The notes below the pieces were generated by a model that saw only the letters and a program-made list of their open reading frames with translations, ran no database searches and had not been told where the DNA came from. A DNA stretch of 64,000 nt, from NCBI GenBank assembly GCA_951394045.1, contig OX595986.1, positions 4,617,534-4,681,533 on the forward strand. Reading direction: 5' to 3'. Source of the stretch: Nitzschia sp. DOCU1 (Eukaryota; Bacillariophyta; Bacillariophyceae; Bacillariales; Bacillariaceae). The translations under genes were made by a program, and so were the position numbers. Below, piece after piece: positions 9,072-20,035 of this stretch. The first letter of the stretch is position 1. Every line of letters starts with the position of its first letter.

Positions 9072-11078
9072 ATGGGAACGGGTGCATATGGTGATTGTAT
9101 GTCCAGATGGCCAAATCGGCTGAAACCGCTACAGCACGACTACTGAGGTTATCAGCCTCGCTGCATACCACACCAACCAATACAACAACATGCGAGAAGA
9201 TCTCATACTACCACCAACGAGGCTTAGTAAGGTCCATGTGGCGATTCCTGTCAGTCACGAGGAAACGCATTGGCAACGATGCTACTCAAGCTACACGAAG
9301 ATCCTAGCGGACTACTTAGCTCTAGATTTCCTTGTACGTTGAATGTAAATATTAATTGCACGTTCTTTCATGAAGTCCAATTCTACACACGCATCTTGAC
9401 TGAAAACGCCTCGGTGACACCGTCTGTACATGAAACTATTATTAAATCAGCGAAAAGTGGGCGCTGTCTAGTTAGCAGCTACCTAAACTAGTTCCACAAT
9501 CCCTGGTCTCTTACCCAGAATCCCTTTGAATGGTCATGTTCAGATTAGAGTGCTGTTGAAATTTGATTTAGCTGACACATATACGCGAAAGGAATGTACG
9601 GTTGTTAGGACTTGTCCAGTTTTTCAAGTGTGCGTGTGATACAATATGAGACCGGCAATCGCCTCAGCGACAGGACCCAAAACGAAGTACACATCTACTC
9701 GCTTTTTCCAACAGGAGCAACCATCATCTCATCCAGAAAAGTGGTCCACGATAGTCAAGTTTCTGTTGGATCTCGAACGACATGGTGGCCTGAACGATAC
9801 CTTCTCATCTCACATAGAAGTCAAACTTACAGAAAGCAAGCTCTATTCAGATGACATGAATTGGCAAGCAAAATGAGAGGACTGGTCGAAACTCGATGCA
9901 CGACATATTGGCCCCGACGCATTCTTGCCAAAATAAACGTTGTGTGGATGACTCAGCGAACTTTGAAGGTTAGGTGACCACCGTTCACTGGGATGCCCAG
10001 CCAACGTCTCGTCAAAGTGAAGATGTTAAGTCCTCATCGCCATCCTCTCACAGGTTTCGTTCGATTGCCGGGGCCAGCAAGTCACTCAGTATACGTACCT
10101 GAACAACAATTCTTCACTTTGGGACTATAGTAGGAGAACGATGACTGCAGTTCCAACAAGTGATAGCGACTGAATGACCTGTTTGACGGAACACGCTGTC
10201 ACAATCTTCTAAACGATGCAGCCGTTTCAGCTCAAGGCACATCCGTTCAAATAGAAAATAGAACCATTGCGTTGTGTCAAGACATCGCTCAAAAGATCAA
10301 AAAATTGTTCGCCTCGTCGTCACTCTTTGTGCAACTCTGCCATGGAAACGGGCGATCTATATAACAAAAGGGAACAACGGTGAGGTCCGGGATCCAAGCA
10401 ACCATTTCATGATCGATTCTTCAGTCGACGATTCAAAACACTCAGCAGCATCAGTAAACAATTCTCGTCACATAATGTGTCCGACAGGTAAACGGCGAAT
10501 TGTTTTATGAAACATCCCTTGCTGCCAATGTCGTTCCGCCGTCGAAGCGGCGGGATCGACACATGCCCCGTGCTTTTCTCGCTCATCTTGGAACTCACTC
10601 ATCATGGAACTCGCTCATCTTGGAACCAGTCCGCAACATTCTGGACCACGTACCTGTTGGCTTGTCTATTTCGGCTTTTTCTCCCACAGCGGCGCGAAGC
10701 CCCAAAGTGAATGGTGTTCCATGGCTGCTGGCATGGAATGAGCTGCTGTCGGCATGAGATTTCCCCCATCATCGTCGCGAGATCGAGAGAGCTATTTTTC
10801 CAATGGACGTCAGGAAGGCAAGATCTTCTGACGACGTGCAGACGTTGAAGATAGCTGCTGGCGCGCCGGCTCGTCATCGGCATGCGTCACACGCTGGCCG
10901 GTCAACGGTCGGCACGCCGTGCCCCGAAAAACTTCGAATGTTGACCATGGTGGGCGTCCCGTCATAGCTTAAAACTGTTCAGCTAGCAGTGCATGAAAGT
11001 TTCTTCAGCTGCCCCCACAGCTAATAGTATCATCTGGCGACGAAGTGGATCCTGAATCTCAGTGCTAGAAGCTTCAAA
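9072..11078. other. Intergenic, 2 kb
   Basis: No gene that I can support. A 76-codon ATG frame at 9646-9876 has coding-like composition (PEKWSTIVKFLLDLERHGGL) but no recognised motif, and could be a fragment. Bases about 9440-9485 resemble a stretch at about 25588-25632. The remainder shows only short overlapping frames. Confidence 0.5.
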
Positions 11079-12725
11079 ATGGTATTCTGGCTGTTATCTG
11101 CGTTGAAATTCGCGCTGGAAAGAGTTGTATATTCCGTAGTCACGTCCCTGCTGTGTCTTTGCCTGGCGATTGCCGTGGGACACTACTGCGGATGGATCGA
11201 ACGATGGGTCTGGTTCGTCTTGGAGAAGGAGGCTAGTAAAGTTGTCAATGGGGCCCATGTAACGCTGGGTAGCTTTCGTTTGGACTGGTCGGCCATTTTG
11301 CAAGGCAAAATAACACTGCACGCTTCCAATGCGGTGCTGCACACTCCACAACGACAGATCTGGGGCTGGGAATCACCCGTGATTGGACGAATAGGCAAGG
11401 CGACGGTGGAAGTGAATGCTCCAATCACCATTGTACATGAGATTTTTCTGCGGACCAAGTTGCCGATTGAGGTTTACTCGGTCTTTATATGTGATGTCCA
11501 AGTCTTTGTGGAACGACATGATCAGGTTGTCAATGTCTATTTGTGTGATCCAGCAGCAGTGCTACCACCTCCTCCATTTTTGAATCCACTGTCCCCACGA
11601 GGTGCTGATGAGGCTCTGCAAGATGCAGTAGACTTTAATCGATCAGATCCTCTAATCGCAATGCGCAAAGACAGTGAGGACGACGAAGAGGATGACGGGG
11701 ATAACAACAGCGACGGTAATACCCCTCAACAGGAAAAGCACAAGGAGCAGGCGCAAAAGCTAGTCAATGAAATGCTGTATGCGGTTCAAAATCTGGGGCG
11801 GGCGGCACGCAAGGGAGCGTTGCACACCGCCGTTAAGCAGCAGGGACTCGAAATCGCCGAACGATTGCGGGATGGACTGTCTACGCGGAATCGGAATACA
11901 TCCAATCTTGAGCAAGGGGTTGCTTTGATAGAACAGGTAGGAAAGGTCGCCGTAGAAAGTCTCCAGGCGCCCAAACTCATTTTGCCCGAGCGCAAAAAGG
12001 GACGTGGAGGCCCGGAACCTCCAATGGCGCGTGTGGGGCGGATTGTTATGAAGGATATCCGAATCTTTACCAAGGATAGCTGGATTCAATTGTCGATTGA
12101 TGAAAAGAATCACAACGCAAAAATCAAGGAGCATACGGGAGCCTTTGGGGGAAACAGCGGAAAGGAAGATCTAGGACTTACTGCTACTAAAAGGGGGAAC
12201 TGGAATCGACCAATCTACATTCAGTCTCTGGTGGTTCGAGCCTCGGAACTATGTCCGCCCATGTCTCTGAAGGACGAGAACAATCCAGAATTTCCTGCCG
12301 TCTACCAGCCCATTGACAAGATTGTGGAAGTGCTGTGGCGACGATTGCTAGCAGAAATGGCGAAATCAAATGCTGGGCGGCTCTTCTCGACCGCCCTAGG
12401 AGAAGTTTTGAGTTTTATCAAGTCAAATCCGCAGTCCACAACACCGAACAACTCGAATCCTTCAACATCATTGACGTCGGCTACTACTTACACTACCAAC
12501 ACCACAGTCAGCTCATCGACGCCGAAGTGGACGAAAAGCGGTGGGGTGACGAGTTCAATAAAAAAGGTGGAGGAGCGAAGTTCAGTCGTTTCGACAACTT
12601 CTACTGGCAGCGCACTGAAGCAGACTCCACCCATTGCGCCAAAAACGAGTACGACGCCGTCGCAACGCGCAGCGATAGCTACCACGACGATGGAGTCGAT
12701 GGAGACGCAGGAAGTGCGAGTGTAA
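11079..12725 (+). CDS. Membrane-anchored protein of unknown function, 548 aa
   Basis: Family not recognised. An N-terminal hydrophobic helix (about residues 8-35, VVYSVVTSLLCLCLAIAVGHYCGW) anchors the protein. It is followed by beta-rich sequence such as VTLGSFRLDWSAILQGKITLHASNAVLHTP, whose alternating strand pattern and position after a membrane helix recall AsmA/Mdm31-type lipid-transfer proteins. That likeness is inference only. An acidic linker (DSEDDEEDDGDNNSDG, near 205-220) splits the fold. A second conserved-looking part runs from MARVGRIVMKDIRIFTKDSW to LLAEMAKSNAGRLFSTALGEVLSFI, and the tail is Ser/Thr-rich. Intronless; the ATG is the first in frame. It lies tail-to-tail with the LeuRS gene, 140 bp apart. 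Confidence 0.6.
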   Translation: MVFWLLSALKFALERVVYSVVTSLLCLCLAIAVGHYCGWIERWVWFVLEKEASKVVNGAHVTLGSFRLDWSAILQGKITLHASNAVLHTPQRQIWGWESPVIGRIGKATVEVNAPITIVHEIFLRTKLPIEVYSVFICDVQVFVERHDQVVNVYLCDPAAVLPPPPFLNPLSPRGADEALQDAVDFNRSDPLIAMRKDSEDDEEDDGDNNSDGNTPQQEKHKEQAQKLVNEMLYAVQNLGRAARKGALHTAVKQQGLEIAERLRDGLSTRNRNTSNLEQGVALIEQVGKVAVESLQAPKLILPERKKGRGGPEPPMARVGRIVMKDIRIFTKDSWIQLSIDEKNHNAKIKEHTGAFGGNSGKEDLGLTATKRGNWNRPIYIQSLVVRASELCPPMSLKDENNPEFPAVYQPIDKIVEVLWRRLLAEMAKSNAGRLFSTALGEVLSFIKSNPQSTTPNNSNPSTSLTSATTYTTNTTVSSSTPKWTKSGGVTSSIKKVEERSSVVSTTSTGSALKQTPPIAPKTSTTPSQRAAIATTTMESMETQEVRV

Positions 12726-12865
12726 ATTCGCGTGGTGTCTTGAAAACCTTCTCATTTGTCGTCGTACTTCTGCTCCGCTAGATTGGATCGATTGCGGAGA
12801 AGGAAAGTCCGACCAGAATGACACAACTCTTAACTTGATGGCATTGCTTATCATCTATTAGTTTT

Positions 12866-15778
12866 TTACTTTGCAATAATGTTAAGAATGCGTCCGGGCA
12901 CATAGATCACCTTCTTGATTTCCTTTCCATCTAGCTGATTCTTCACCTTGTCAACTTCTTGGGCCGCTGCCATGGCCACATCTTGATCGGCATCGGCGGG
13001 GATGGTAATCTCCCCCCGAGCCTTGCCGTTCACTTGGACACCCATGGTGATCTCATCGTCCACACACAATTCCTCGTCGTATTGTACCCACGGATGATAA
13101 GCCAAGGATTCCGTATTGCCCAAAATACTCCAGCACTCTTCTCCCAGATGAGGTGCGAAGGGAGAGACCATCAAGGTCAACTTTTCCACAGCTTCCAAGG
13201 GAACCTTCTCGTTGAGGGACTGCAGATGATTCGCAAGCACCATCATGGCAGCAATCGCCGTGTTGAAAGACATGGATTCGATATCCTCTGTGACCTTCTT
13301 AATCGTTTTGTGAAGGATCTTGGTTGTTTCTCGATCCATTTCAGTAACCTTGTTGGCGACTGCCGTATTCACCAGATTGTACACTTTGTTTTGGAAACGA
13401 ACAACCCCCTGCACCTGACTCGTTTGCCAAGGCTTCACAGCTTCCAAAGGACCCATGAACATTTCGTACATTCTCAGAGCGTCTCCACCTTGAGTTGAAA
13501 CGATATCATCTGGATTTACTACGTTGCCACGACTTTTGGACATTTTTTCGCCGTCGCTGCCCAGAATCATTCCTTGATGGACAAGTTTCTGGAATGGCTC
13601 GGGATGAATAGTGTAGCCCTCGTCAAACAATACTTGGTGCCAGAAGCGAGCGTACAGCAAATGCAACACGGCGTGTTCGGCTCCACCGACGTAAAGGTCT
13701 ACAGGCATCCACTCTTTGTCATCCTTCTTGCTAAAAGCTTCTTCGCTATTGCTTGGGTTCAAGAACCGAAGGTAGTACCAGCAGCTTCCAGCCCATTGCG
13801 GCATGGTGTTGGTCTCTCGGGAAAACCACTTTCCGTCCTTTTGAAAGTATCTCCAGTCCTTGGCCCGCGCCAAACATCCGGCGGGATCATCGCCTGGTTT
13901 GAAGTCCTCCATGTATGGTAGCTCCAAGGGCAGGTCCGCTTCGTCGACTGGAATGGGTTGGTCAAATCGGATCGTGTGCTCGCATCCTTCCTCCTTGGGG
14001 TCTTGGGATAAAGGGTCCACGCCTTCGGGAAAATCAACGGGGAAGTAGATTGGAATAGGTTCTCCCCAGTACCGTTGTCGAGAAAAGACCCAGTCCCGAA
14101 GCTTGTAAGTTATCTGGGCTCCACCCTTGTCCATTTCCTTGAGTTTGGACGTCACAGCGTCTTTGCATTTCGCAGTCTCCAAGCCATCGAAGTCGCCACT
14201 ATTGAATGCAATCCCTGGTTCCGTAAAAGCCTCCTCCGTATTGAGTTCTCCTTCGGTAGGCTTGACGACCCACTTGATATCCAAATCAAACGCTTTTGCA
14301 AACTCAAAATCTCTCGTGTCATGTGCTGGCACTGCCATGACAGCGCCTGTTCCGTAACCTCCCAAGACGTAGTCTCCAACCCACACCGGAACACGATCTC
14401 CCGAAATTGGGTGCAATACATATCCTCCCGTAAAAACGCCCGTTTTCTCTTTGGCCGCTGTTCGATCCAAATCCGAGCGTGCAGAAGTCTCCGCCACGTA
14501 CTTGTCAACGGCTTCTTTTTGTTCCGGCGTTGTAATGGACGAAACCAAAGGATGCTCTGGGGCCAAAGTGACGTATGTGACCCCCATCAAAGTATCCGCG
14601 CGAGTAGTAAACACCGTCACACTCTGCAACACGCAGCGAGAGCAAAAAAAGTATGATAAGAACCCTTGAAAGCATCAACATTACAAACTTGCGCACCATT
14701 GCCAACTCTTTTCAGAGCGCACCTCATCGCTACCCTCCACGTCAAAGACAATTTGGCATCCAGTCGACTTGCCGATCCACTGTTGCTGAGCTGTCATCGT
14801 TCCAGCTGGCCAGTCCAGCCCGCCTAGACCCGCTTCCAATCGATCGGCATATTTTGTAATCTTCAACAGCCATTGTCGCAAAGGCAACCTTATAACAGGA
14901 TGGTCGCCTCGTTCACTCTTTCCGTTGATGATTTCCTCGTTCGCCAACACTGTTCCCAAAGCCGGGCACCAATTGACCGCAACCTCTGATTGTTCCGCCA
15001 ATCCCTTCTTAAACAATTTCAAGAAAATCCATTGTGTCCACTTGACGTAGTTGATATCAGTCGTTGCAAGTTCTTTTTCCCAGTCATACGAAAATCCCAA
15101 CATTTTCAATTGGCGCTTAAAGTTGGCAATGTTCTTCTTGGTCGTTTCTTCCGGCGGCGTCCCAGTTTGAATTGCAAATTGTTCCGCTGGCAAACCGAAC
15201 GAATCCCAACCAATCGGATGCAACACATCGTGACCTGTCATGCGCCAATATCGGGCCATGACATCGGAGGCTGGTGCACAAACACACGCAAGTCAATTTA
15301 GTTCGCAGCAGCCAAAAAAAGGATCACGATGTGATCGAAAGGGGGAACTCGACACTGGAGCAGCGAGATGCCACTAGTAGACGATATTTTATGGAAACCT
15401 ACCTGTATAACCTTCTGGATGCCCCACATGCAATCCCGCGCCAGATGGATAAGGGAACATATCCAAAACATACTTCTTGGGTTTGCTGGTGTCACGCACG
15501 GGCGTCTTGAACGTTTGATTTTCTTCCCAGTACTTTTGCCATTTTGGCTCGACTTCAGCAAAAGGATAGGGAACTGGAGTCACTGGAGCGACTGGTGGTG
15601 TCGATGATTCTTTTTTCGACGTTGTGGAAAACAACGATACAAAGGCTCGATTTGATCGCGTCGGCGCCACAAAGGCCCGTACCACAGATGTTCGGGACGT
15701 CGAGACGCTGATCCAAAAGGATAACATTGTGACCGTTGCAAAGAATTGACCCACCACCATAAAAGATCTTGACGCCAT
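12866..15778 (-). CDS. Organellar leucyl-tRNA synthetase (bacterial type)
   Basis: Charges tRNA-Leu with leucine. Three exons: 15403-15778, 14723-15270 and 12866-14623. Introns are 132 bp (15271-15402) and 99 bp (14624-14722). Joins read [12 protein letters not shown] and GSDE-SVTVFTT. The product is 893 residues, normal for bacterial LeuRS. Seen: HIGH-class motif HVGH (117-120) within [29 protein letters not shown], the CP1 editing domain beginning [19 protein letters not shown] (about 668-672, [13 protein letters not shown]) and a C-terminal anticodon-binding region ending ILNIIAK. The N-terminus has a hydrophobic segment and [13 protein letters not shown], typical of diatom plastid targeting; service to mitochondria as well is common and possible. 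Confidence 0.95.
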
Positions 15779-16454
15779 TGCACAGTAATTCCTTGTAGGT
15801 GACTATTGGAAGCAAACTGAATTGCTTGTGAGGTCGCTGTCGTGAATCTTCCGACGAAACGAAATCGAAGTGTTCCTCCTATTCGACCCTTCGAAAAGCC
15901 GATCAAGTATCGTGCAGGACAGTGCTTTCCGCCTAACTGAGTAATCGAATCCAAGGTCTTCCTACCTCTTGCGTTGCTTTAATTGCGATGAGGCTCTTTG
16001 CTCTGAAAGGATCTTTCTTTCTAAACCCCTGTTTCCATCATCCATACGGCCGACAAGTGGATCGATGGATGATGTGTTGGAAGCAAATCAACGCTTCTTC
16101 GCGCACGCATCATCCGCATCCTGCCATCCAATCACCACCACACACGTCAGTACGAAAAAGATCGATCCAGTCGAAGGATTCAACCGTACCAGTATGTTAC
16201 TAGTCACTATACATAGATATGTGAAATTATGCATTCGACAAGCGTGGTCGGCCGGGAGAGTGTGCGAGCGCCCGACCGATGACGACCAGACATACCATAC
16301 TCAAGATACGTCAAATTCGAAAATACGGCATGACGATGATCAATGATGATCCCTTCCACATTTCCGGCGCTTTGTTCACTCCACCATGACGATATCCACC
16401 GCCTCATCTATGTGAGACTATCTTGAGCAGTGTGGTTGAAAGTGATCGACCACC
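15779..16454. other. Intergenic between divergent LeuRS and LARGE-like genes
   Basis: 676 bp shared 5' region of two divergently transcribed genes. No gene, repeat or RNA recognised. Confidence 0.6.
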
Positions 16455-17771
16455 ATGGTCGTCCCGAGCAAGAAGCAAAGTGTGACTGGCCAGCGACTGC
16501 GACGAATCCTCAGATCGTCAGTTGCCTCCACTCGTTGCGTTGTGGGCCTTTTGGTCTTTGCGGCGTTTCTTTGGCACCCAATCCCTGGCACCTACGAGGA
16601 AGATTTGATGCTGTTATCGAGCTCGTTGCTGGCAATTACTGTGGCGAAGATCGACAGCAGCTCCGTTCGTGTAGTGCACGAGAAGGATGTGGCCAGGGAC
16701 TACTCCAACGTTACAGAATTTGAAGCCACCTTCTTCACCTCGAGTCCCCCATGCACGCCTCTTGCAGCTTCTCAAGTGTCATTTACGTTGGTGACTCAAG
16801 CTTCCATGGATCGACTTTGGATCATGAAACGTCATTGTGAACGGTGGCCGTCGCCGCTTCCGATATCGATCGCCGTCTATTTGCCCGATGGATCTTCCTA
16901 TGACGAAACGCATGTCGCACACGAACTAGGGGTCAAACTGGCGTGCGACTTGACTCGAATGCAAGTGACGGTGCTAAAGGGGAATGCTCCCCTGGATCGA
17001 TATCCCGTCAATATACTTCGTAATTTGGCAATGCGGGCGGCTACGACGTCTCACGTCATGTATACAGATGCAGATTTCTTGATTTCTCAGGGACTGCACG
17101 ACGACCTCCTAGAAATGGCGCCAATACTGGCCAATGATTCAATGGCTGCCATTGTCGTTCCAGCCTTTACCTACGTAACAGCGTGCCCCGACAAATTTTC
17201 GTCGGAGAATATTCAGTCTCAGAGCTGTTTGGCTCAAGAATGGGACAAGAATGTTCCCAAGACCAAGAATGAATTGCTACGGCTCTTGGCAACGAGACGA
17301 AGCTCCAAGCCTAATATCAAGCCTGGCTTTCATGGCGTCCACTTTCATGGGAGCACTCAATATGCTGCGTACGAGAGCCAAACAAAGCCTCTCTTGATTC
17401 CCTGCATTTCGAGTTATCTTTATGAACCGTATTTGGCGGTGCGGTTATGCCAAGACTTGCCCGAATTTCCAGAAGTCTTCCGTGGGTATGGATGGAACAA
17501 AAATGTATGGATTCTCTGGCTGACACGAAAACTTCCCTACAAGTTGTGGCAGACACCCAAGGGCTTTGTCCTCCATCTGCCGCACCAAGAGTCGGCGTCA
17601 CGGAATAAACTGAAAAATGCGCCAGGTATTGGCGGCGACGCAGAATCTTCCGTGTCTGATGCGGGGAACAATACCAGTCCAACCGACCACGAACGCTACA
17701 AAAAGTGGTTCAAGAGGATGGTTCCCTTGCATCCGAACCGTGTGCCATCTTGCCCCGGGACTAAAAAGTAG
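16455..17771 (+). CDS. LARGE/B4GAT1-type glycosyltransferase (GT49-like), type II membrane protein
   Basis: 438 residues, intronless. A basic N-terminus and one signal anchor (about 25-45, CVVGLLVFAAFLWHP) predict a Golgi type II protein. The catalytic region starts FTLVTQASMDRLWIMKRHCERW and carries the metal-binding DAD at 205-207 in VMYTDADFLIS. The family features PVNILRNLAMRAA, YEPYLAVRLCQDLPEFPEVFRGYGWNKNVWI-like sequence and FVLHLPHQESASR are all present. In animals GT49 enzymes (LARGE, B4GAT1) add glucuronic acid or xylose to matriglycan. The donor and acceptor here cannot be told; algal cell-wall or glycoprotein glycans are possible. Start: first ATG, good CACCATGG context. Confidence 0.85.
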   Translation: MVVPSKKQSVTGQRLRRILRSSVASTRCVVGLLVFAAFLWHPIPGTYEEDLMLLSSSLLAITVAKIDSSSVRVVHEKDVARDYSNVTEFEATFFTSSPPCTPLAASQVSFTLVTQASMDRLWIMKRHCERWPSPLPISIAVYLPDGSSYDETHVAHELGVKLACDLTRMQVTVLKGNAPLDRYPVNILRNLAMRAATTSHVMYTDADFLISQGLHDDLLEMAPILANDSMAAIVVPAFTYVTACPDKFSSENIQSQSCLAQEWDKNVPKTKNELLRLLATRRSSKPNIKPGFHGVHFHGSTQYAAYESQTKPLLIPCISSYLYEPYLAVRLCQDLPEFPEVFRGYGWNKNVWILWLTRKLPYKLWQTPKGFVLHLPHQESASRNKLKNAPGIGGDAESSVSDAGNNTSPTDHERYKKWFKRMVPLHPNRVPSCPGTKK

Positions 17772-17917
17772 TCGTTGCATGATTGCAGTATGCAGGAACG
17801 GAAAGAAAGATGGTTGACGCGACGAGCGACCATTGCTTGTAGTTCACATTTCGCTCGCGGTGGTGTACAAGGAGGTTGCCATGCGACTTTTACTTTAAAA
17901 CCTGCTAGCTAGACGAC

Positions 17918-19555
17918 TCAATTCGTCGTTTTCTGCTTCTTCTTCGCTGGCATCGACTTGGAAGGGCTCGTGCTACGTTGTTTGCCACTCATTTTCTGCG
18001 CTTCCTTATGAACGTCGTAGGCCATTTTCATTTTGTTCATATTCTCCTTGCTTTCAATCGCATGCTCGACAATCGGCCTGGGGTAGTCTTTTCCAATCTT
18101 GATCCCGGCCTTGGCTTGGATGTCAGCTGGCGCGGTCCACGGCTCGTAGATGTATTTGGTAGGTAGTTGGCGTAGTTCAGGAATGTATTTTCGAATGTAG
18201 GCCCCCGACGGATCATTCTGCTTTTGAAAGGAAATTGGACTGTAGCACCGAAAATACTGGTAGAAAAATCCAGAGCACGAAAGCCAGAGCCAGTTGAATC
18301 CGTTTAATGCATAGTCCGCGTCCAACAAGTGTGATTCAAAATGAAGTGCACCCTTTTCCCAACTCTGCCAAAGATCGCCTCGAGTCAGAAAGCAAGCAAC
18401 GGCATGTCTTCCCAAGTGATGAATCCAACCTTCTTGCTCGAGCTGCTTCATGCACGCGTCAATCCAAGGATATCCAGTCCGGCCCTCTTTCCACGCGGCC
18501 AGCATCTTAGGATTATCGTCCCATGGAATATTTCGACTGTACTTGTTGTCCTTCATTCGTCCCCAAGATCCCGGTACTTCTCGATTGGCGTCATGCGCCA
18601 TGAGATGGTTGAAGTCGCGCCACAACACTTGGCCATGCAGGCTCACTGGCGGTTTGGACTTGGTCGAAACGCTTGATCGTTGGCTACTCTCTGTAATAGC
18701 ATGCCAGAGTTGCCGTGGCGACAAACAACCCCAAGACATGTATGGAGAAAGAACGGTTGTCGACATTTCCTTGGTCGCAACGCACGAGGTTTTGGGCTTT
18801 TCAAAGGTTGCTACGTAGTTGGGGCGATCTTCGACTGTCTTTTTCAATTGTATCAGTGCCAACGTCTCTCCGCCTCGTACAATAGGAGTAAGATTCGTGC
18901 AATCCTTTGGCCCCCAAAGTGGAGTGACCTCTTCGCGAGGTACATTGCGAGGATATGGAAGGTCGGTCGGTCGTTTCGGTGGCAGCATTGATTTCGAGGC
19001 TAAATCGTCGGATGGAGGGAACCTTTTGGGAGGATCCAAAGGCGTTGGCACTCTTCCCATTCTAGAGAAGAGAGTTTGGAACGAGCCCATGGTGTTGGGT
19101 ACGGAACCACCCGCCAAGTCATGGTACCTTTGAAGGGGATGTAGAGTTTCACTTGCAAAACTCTGAACTTCAATGCCGCATTCCTTGGCCCTTGTCAAAA
19201 CCTGCTCATCTCGTAGCTTGGCGTACGGTTCGCCCGTTTCGTCTTCCTCAAAAGTCAAATGCGTCACGCCCCATTTCTGCCACAGCTCTGGAAGAACCGT
19301 AATGGGATCACCACTGCGAACATATAACCGGGAACCACGTTTTCGTAGATTTTGATCCAAATCCTGGAGGCATTCCACCATAAAATTCGCTCGCAGTGCG
19401 GTGCAATGCTTGAGCTGATACGAGTCTCCATCCATGATAAATACAGGATATAGTCTGGTCACATTTTCTCGCTGTGCGGCAGCTAGTAATCCAGGGTTGT
19501 CATGAAGGCGCAATCCCTTTCGGAACCAATGCATCGAGACGACTGGCTTGTTCAT
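17918..19555 (-). CDS. Cryptochrome/photolyase family protein, (6-4) photolyase / animal-cryptochrome type
   Basis: I place the start at the ATG at 19555 (MNKPVVSMHWFRKGLRLHDNP), giving 545 residues, although the frame is open further upstream. Seen: the N-terminal alpha/beta antenna-binding domain, the FAD-binding domain with IPWDDNPKMLAAW, EGRTGYPWIDACM, WIHHLGRHAVACFLTRG and NGFNWLWLS, then KYIYEPWTAP and IGKDYPRPIV. The HHLxRHA histidines match those required by (6-4) photolyases and kept in animal-type cryptochromes. The C-terminal tail is basic (PAKKKQK) and is probably a nuclear signal. In diatoms such proteins combine (6-4) repair with blue-light signalling (CPF1). Whether this is the CPF1 orthologue cannot be decided here. 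Intronless. Confidence 0.92.
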   Translation of the reverse strand: MNKPVVSMHWFRKGLRLHDNPGLLAAAQRENVTRLYPVFIMDGDSYQLKHCTALRANFMVECLQDLDQNLRKRGSRLYVRSGDPITVLPELWQKWGVTHLTFEEDETGEPYAKLRDEQVLTRAKECGIEVQSFASETLHPLQRYHDLAGGSVPNTMGSFQTLFSRMGRVPTPLDPPKRFPPSDDLASKSMLPPKRPTDLPYPRNVPREEVTPLWGPKDCTNLTPIVRGGETLALIQLKKTVEDRPNYVATFEKPKTSCVATKEMSTTVLSPYMSWGCLSPRQLWHAITESSQRSSVSTKSKPPVSLHGQVLWRDFNHLMAHDANREVPGSWGRMKDNKYSRNIPWDDNPKMLAAWKEGRTGYPWIDACMKQLEQEGWIHHLGRHAVACFLTRGDLWQSWEKGALHFESHLLDADYALNGFNWLWLSCSGFFYQYFRCYSPISFQKQNDPSGAYIRKYIPELRQLPTKYIYEPWTAPADIQAKAGIKIGKDYPRPIVEHAIESKENMNKMKMAYDVHKEAQKMSGKQRSTSPSKSMPAKKKQKTTN

Positions 19556-20035
19556 CGTTTTGGCGGAAAGAAGTACGAGATGAATGGCGACTGGCAGCAA
19601 AGTTGTGAACGAAAACAGCATGCAATGGGAACCCCGACGTGCAGCCTTGCAGATTTGGAAGAGGTTGGTGGAGTTTATGCTGATGGCAAGTACTGATGGG
19701 TATGCAATAAAGCCACGGAAGGTAACAAAGAGAGATGACAAGAATGACAATGACGATGAAAAGTGACGTGTGTAGAGCTCGCCATGCTTCGCAAAGATCG
19801 AAATCTTAGAAGCAAAGGCGCCACTTTGCGATAGTCATTGGACCTGCCACCGCGAGCGTGCCGGCGGCCAAAAAGAAGGCAGGCGGGTCCTAAAGACCGC
19901 CGGCGAGCGGTGCGGACAAACAGCCGGTCCTCGAGTCGCCTCGCTTTTGACGCTTCGATTCATTCGCGACCTCTCGTATCACCACTGATGCTCCTTTGCC
20001 ACACAAAGCTACTGTAGTTTGTTCCGTCTACACCC
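19556..20035. promoter_or_regulatory. Shared 5' region containing a duplicated promoter
   Basis: Bases about 19945-20035 match about 1605-1743, the 5' flank of the chimeric gene, with small gaps. The last 50 bp before the ATG are nearly identical (one C/T change). The duplication therefore carried the leader and core promoter as well as the coding part. The rest of the 480 bp, shared with the divergent photolyase gene, shows nothing recognisable. Confidence 0.8.

Noticed and set aside
12335..12781. Overlapping plus-strand frame of 148 codons
   Set aside because: Alternative frame of the 11079-12725 gene's Ser/Thr-rich tail.
13574..14656. Plus-strand frames across the LeuRS gene
   Set aside because: Shadows of a well-supported minus-strand synthetase.
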